DNA of 64,000 nucleotides, from assembly GCA_964479045.1 (NCBI GenBank), contig CAYZJI010000012.1, forward strand, positions 12,521-76,520, written 5' to 3'. This DNA comes from 2-02-FULL-47-50 sp964479045 (GTDB lineage Bacteria; Pseudomonadota; Gammaproteobacteria; Eutrophobiales; Eutrophobiaceae). The stretch's first letter is position 1. Each line of letters opens with the position of its first letter. The notes below the pieces were generated by a model. That model was not told the origin of the DNA and made no database searches. It worked only from the letters and a program-made list of their open reading frames with translations. Both the position numbers and the translations under genes were made by a program. Positions 61,965 through 64,000 of the stretch are shown here, one piece after another.

Positions 61965-63008
61965 GTGAATAATAATTCATACGGGGCACTGGAACTGTTT
62001 TATCCGTATCGCGATTTTCGCGATGCCGCACGGGCTATTCTTGAATTGTTGCACCAGCGTTATGGTTTTGGTTTATGGATGGTCACTAAAACGGACGACG
62101 AAGACTGGACCGTACTCGTTGCCGATGATCATCACTATAACATCAAGGCCGGCGCCGTGTTTCGCTGGTCAGACAGTTTCTGTTATCGCATGACCCGCGG
62201 TCTCGGCCCCAACATCGCACCACACTCAAAAGACATCCCTGTCTACGCCGAAGCGCCTATTGGTCAGTTACTCCCCATTGCCGCCTATATCGGTTTGCCC
62301 CTGACCAATGCGGATGGCAGTCTGTATGGCACCTTGTGTGCTATTGATCCCGAACCACAACCGGACGCGATCAATACACTAAAGGAGAGGGACTTTCTGT
62401 TCCTGCAGGCGCGGCTATTGTCCACCATGATCAACATGGAGCATCTGGAAAAGAGCATTTTCGTAGAATTACGCCGGGAACAGAGAAAATCACAAATTGA
62501 TGAACTTACCGGCATCTATAACCGTCGTGGTTGGGAAAATCATCTGTCAATCGAGGAAGAACGCTGCCAGCGTTACAACAGCCCGGCCTCCATTGTGATC
62601 ATTGATCTGGATGATCTCAAGGACATCAATGACAGTAAAGGTCATGCCGAGGGTGATGTCCTTATCCAGCATACCGCAGAATGTCTCCGCACTGTGGTGC
62701 GTCCATTTGATATCGTGGCAAGACTCGGTGGAGATGAATTTGCCTTGCTGATCGTGGAAGCACGCGATGACCTCACGCAAGAACTTGTTAACCGTGTCCG
62801 CACGCATTTACGCAATGAATGCATATCAGCGTCCATCGGTTGGGCTGTACGCAGTACGGGCCAAGTCAACACTGACGTGGCACAACTGAAGGCTGGCGCC
62901 TATATCAAAAATACCCTTAACGATGTGATGCAACGTGCGGATGAAAACATGTATGAGGATAAAAGCAGCCATAAGCGTAAACGCAAGAAACGCAGAAAAT
63001 CAGCCTGA
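61965..63008 (+). CDS. GAF-GGDEF diguanylate cyclase
   Basis: 347 residues from a GTG start. An N-terminal GAF domain (about 15-165) with VADDHHYNIKAG and IAAYIGLPLTNADGSLYGTLCAID precedes the GGDEF: DELTGIYNRRGW and intact RLGGDEFALL. It should make cyclic-di-GMP. The tail is strongly basic (HKRKRKKRRKSA), possibly nucleic-acid or membrane binding. Its stop directly abuts that of hemH. Confidence 0.92.
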   Translation: MNNNSYGALELFYPYRDFRDAARAILELLHQRYGFGLWMVTKTDDEDWTVLVADDHHYNIKAGAVFRWSDSFCYRMTRGLGPNIAPHSKDIPVYAEAPIGQLLPIAAYIGLPLTNADGSLYGTLCAIDPEPQPDAINTLKERDFLFLQARLLSTMINMEHLEKSIFVELRREQRKSQIDELTGIYNRRGWENHLSIEEERCQRYNSPASIVIIDLDDLKDINDSKGHAEGDVLIQHTAECLRTVVRPFDIVARLGGDEFALLIVEARDDLTQELVNRVRTHLRNECISASIGWAVRSTGQVNTDVAQLKAGAYIKNTLNDVMQRADENMYEDKSSHKRKRKKRRKSA

Positions 63009-64000
63009 TTATTTTTTATATTGATTATCCCGCAGGCTTGAGGCACGTTGATTCCTGACGCCCGCTTCTTCCATCAGTTTATTTTTGTCCCATGCCGGTG
63101 TTGTCTCTGGCCAGCCCTGGAGATGTTTCAAAACCAGATCGGTGAGTGCGGATACATGCGTAGCTGCATCATTCAATGCCGGAATGTAACTGAATTTTTC
63201 TCCCCCGTTTTCAAGAAACAGGGTGCGGTATTGAATATTGATCTCTTCGAGGGTTTCCAGACAATCTGCAGGAAACCCCGGACAGATTACATCCACGGAT
63301 TTAATGCCTTTTTTCGCGAGATCCTTCAGCATGTGATCGGTATAGGGTTTGAGCCATTCGCGGGGGCCGAAGCGCGACTGGAACGACACTTGCCATTGAT
63401 CCTCATTCAGTTGCAAAACCTCAGCTATCAGACGCGCGGTTTTGTGGCACTCGCAATGATAGGGATCGCCAGCCAGAAAATAATGTTTCGGTATGCCATG
63501 AAACGAGAACAGTAATTTTTCCGAACGGCCATGTTGCTGCCAGTGTGCACGGATACTCTCCGCCAGTGCCTTGATATAACCCGGATCATCATGATAGTGA
63601 TTGATCATTCTGAGTTCCGGCAGCCAGCGCCATCTTTTTAAAGTGCCAGCTACCGCATCGAAGGTAGAGGCTGTAGTTGTTGCTGAATACTGCGGATAGA
63701 GCGGCAATACCAGTACGCGCTGTGCGCCTGCAGCCTGTAATTTTTCCAGCCCGGACTGGATCGATGGATTTCCATAACGCATCGCGAGTTCAACCTTGAT
63801 CCGCTCCGGCAGACGCGTGTCCAGGTCATGTTGTATGCCTTCGGTAATTTTGCGGGAAATGGAAAGCAGGGGAGAACCCTGTTCCGTCCACACTTTCTGA
63901 TAGGCATGGGCCGACCGTTTGGGCCTTGTGCGCAGGATAATGCCATGCAGGATCAACCACCAGATCGGTTTCGGCACTTCAATCACGCGCGGATCGGACA
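63009..64000 (-). CDS. hemH: Ferrochelatase HemH (5' end outside window)
   Basis: The frame stays open to the window edge (SDPRVIEVPKPIWWLILHG), so the first ~40 residues are missing. Conserved parts are YGNPSIQSGLEKL, VLPLYPQYSATTT, FSFHGIPKHYF with the metal-inserting His, QSRFGPREWLKPYT and VICPGFPADCLETLEEI. It inserts Fe(II) into protoporphyrin IX in the last step of heme synthesis. Confidence 0.96.
   Translation of the reverse strand, partial: SDPRVIEVPKPIWWLILHGIILRTRPKRSAHAYQKVWTEQGSPLLSISRKITEGIQHDLDTRLPERIKVELAMRYGNPSIQSGLEKLQAAGAQRVLVLPLYPQYSATTTASTFDAVAGTLKRWRWLPELRMINHYHDDPGYIKALAESIRAHWQQHGRSEKLLFSFHGIPKHYFLAGDPYHCECHKTARLIAEVLQLNEDQWQVSFQSRFGPREWLKPYTDHMLKDLAKKGIKSVDVICPGFPADCLETLEEINIQYRTLFLENGGEKFSYIPALNDAATHVSALTDLVLKHLQGWPETTPAWDKNKLMEEAGVRNQRASSLRDNQYKK

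Noticed and set aside
1..64000. CRISPR arrays, prophage, integron or replication origin
   Set aside because: No spaced direct repeats, phage structural genes, integrase or DnaA-box cluster found by eye; the only tandem repeat is the heptad block at 43.8 kb.

Overview
The window looks like a chromosomal segment of a gammaproteobacterium of moderate GC content. The evidence is the gene order rpsU-yqeY-dnaG-rpoD, a close CRP homologue divergent from a YhfA-type OsmC gene (the arrangement seen in Escherichia coli), Slt70-type transglycosylase, uppP, a folB-folK-pteridine reductase group, and zur linked to znuACB. I cannot name the genus; an environmental, possibly aquatic or sulfur-cycle, gammaproteobacterium would fit, but that is inference.

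Layout. 1-5.6 kb: end of a UUP1-type membrane protein with its ATP-grasp partner, a membrane-anchored Ser/Thr kinase, a HAD-barrel fusion protein and a carboxymuconolactone decarboxylase-like protein. 5.8-7.4 kb: a decayed IS481-type transposase, then a divergent EAL phosphodiesterase / BLUF photoreceptor pair. 7.7-9.9 kb: tRNA-Met, crp, osmC-like, a response regulator and a TusA-like protein. 10.0-15.4 kb: a zinc uptake regulon in which one perfect palindromic Zur box sits between a leftward unit (small exported protein and TonB receptor) and a rightward unit (zur-znuA-znuC-znuB). 15.4-17.1 kb: aroG, a HIT protein and a small Cys-rich protein.

17.2-38.8 kb is a metal-resistance and envelope block. 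A MerR-type promoter drives a small Cys-rich exported protein and cusCBA (Cu/Ag efflux). This converges on a leftward czcC-czcB-CDF-czcA operon headed by a His-rich membrane protein. A merR-family gene with its own MerR-type promoter follows, then small Met/His-rich membrane proteins, a P1B ATPase whose N-terminus carries two YHS domains, DUF2933, an isoprenylcysteine methyltransferase-like protein, a lycopene-cyclase-like membrane protein and a beta-CASP nuclease.

38.8-44.7 kb: the most striking item is a tRNA-Ile(CAU) gene split in its anticodon loop by a 234-nt group I intron of the IC3 type. An HNH endonuclease gene lies about 100 bp away on the other strand, followed by the macromolecular synthesis operon. 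A block of 7-bp repeats lies between yqeY and dnaG. 44.7-64 kb is mostly housekeeping: tsaD, plsY, folate genes, MidA-like methyltransferase, uppP, cca, slt, yjbQ and hemH (cut by the window edge). It also holds two more cyclic-di-GMP proteins and a stand-alone CULT-domain (cereblon-like) protein.

Recurring themes are metal homeostasis (zinc import, copper/silver and divalent cation export) and cyclic-di-GMP signalling (EAL next to BLUF, MHYT-GAF-PAS-GGDEF-EAL, GAF-GGDEF).
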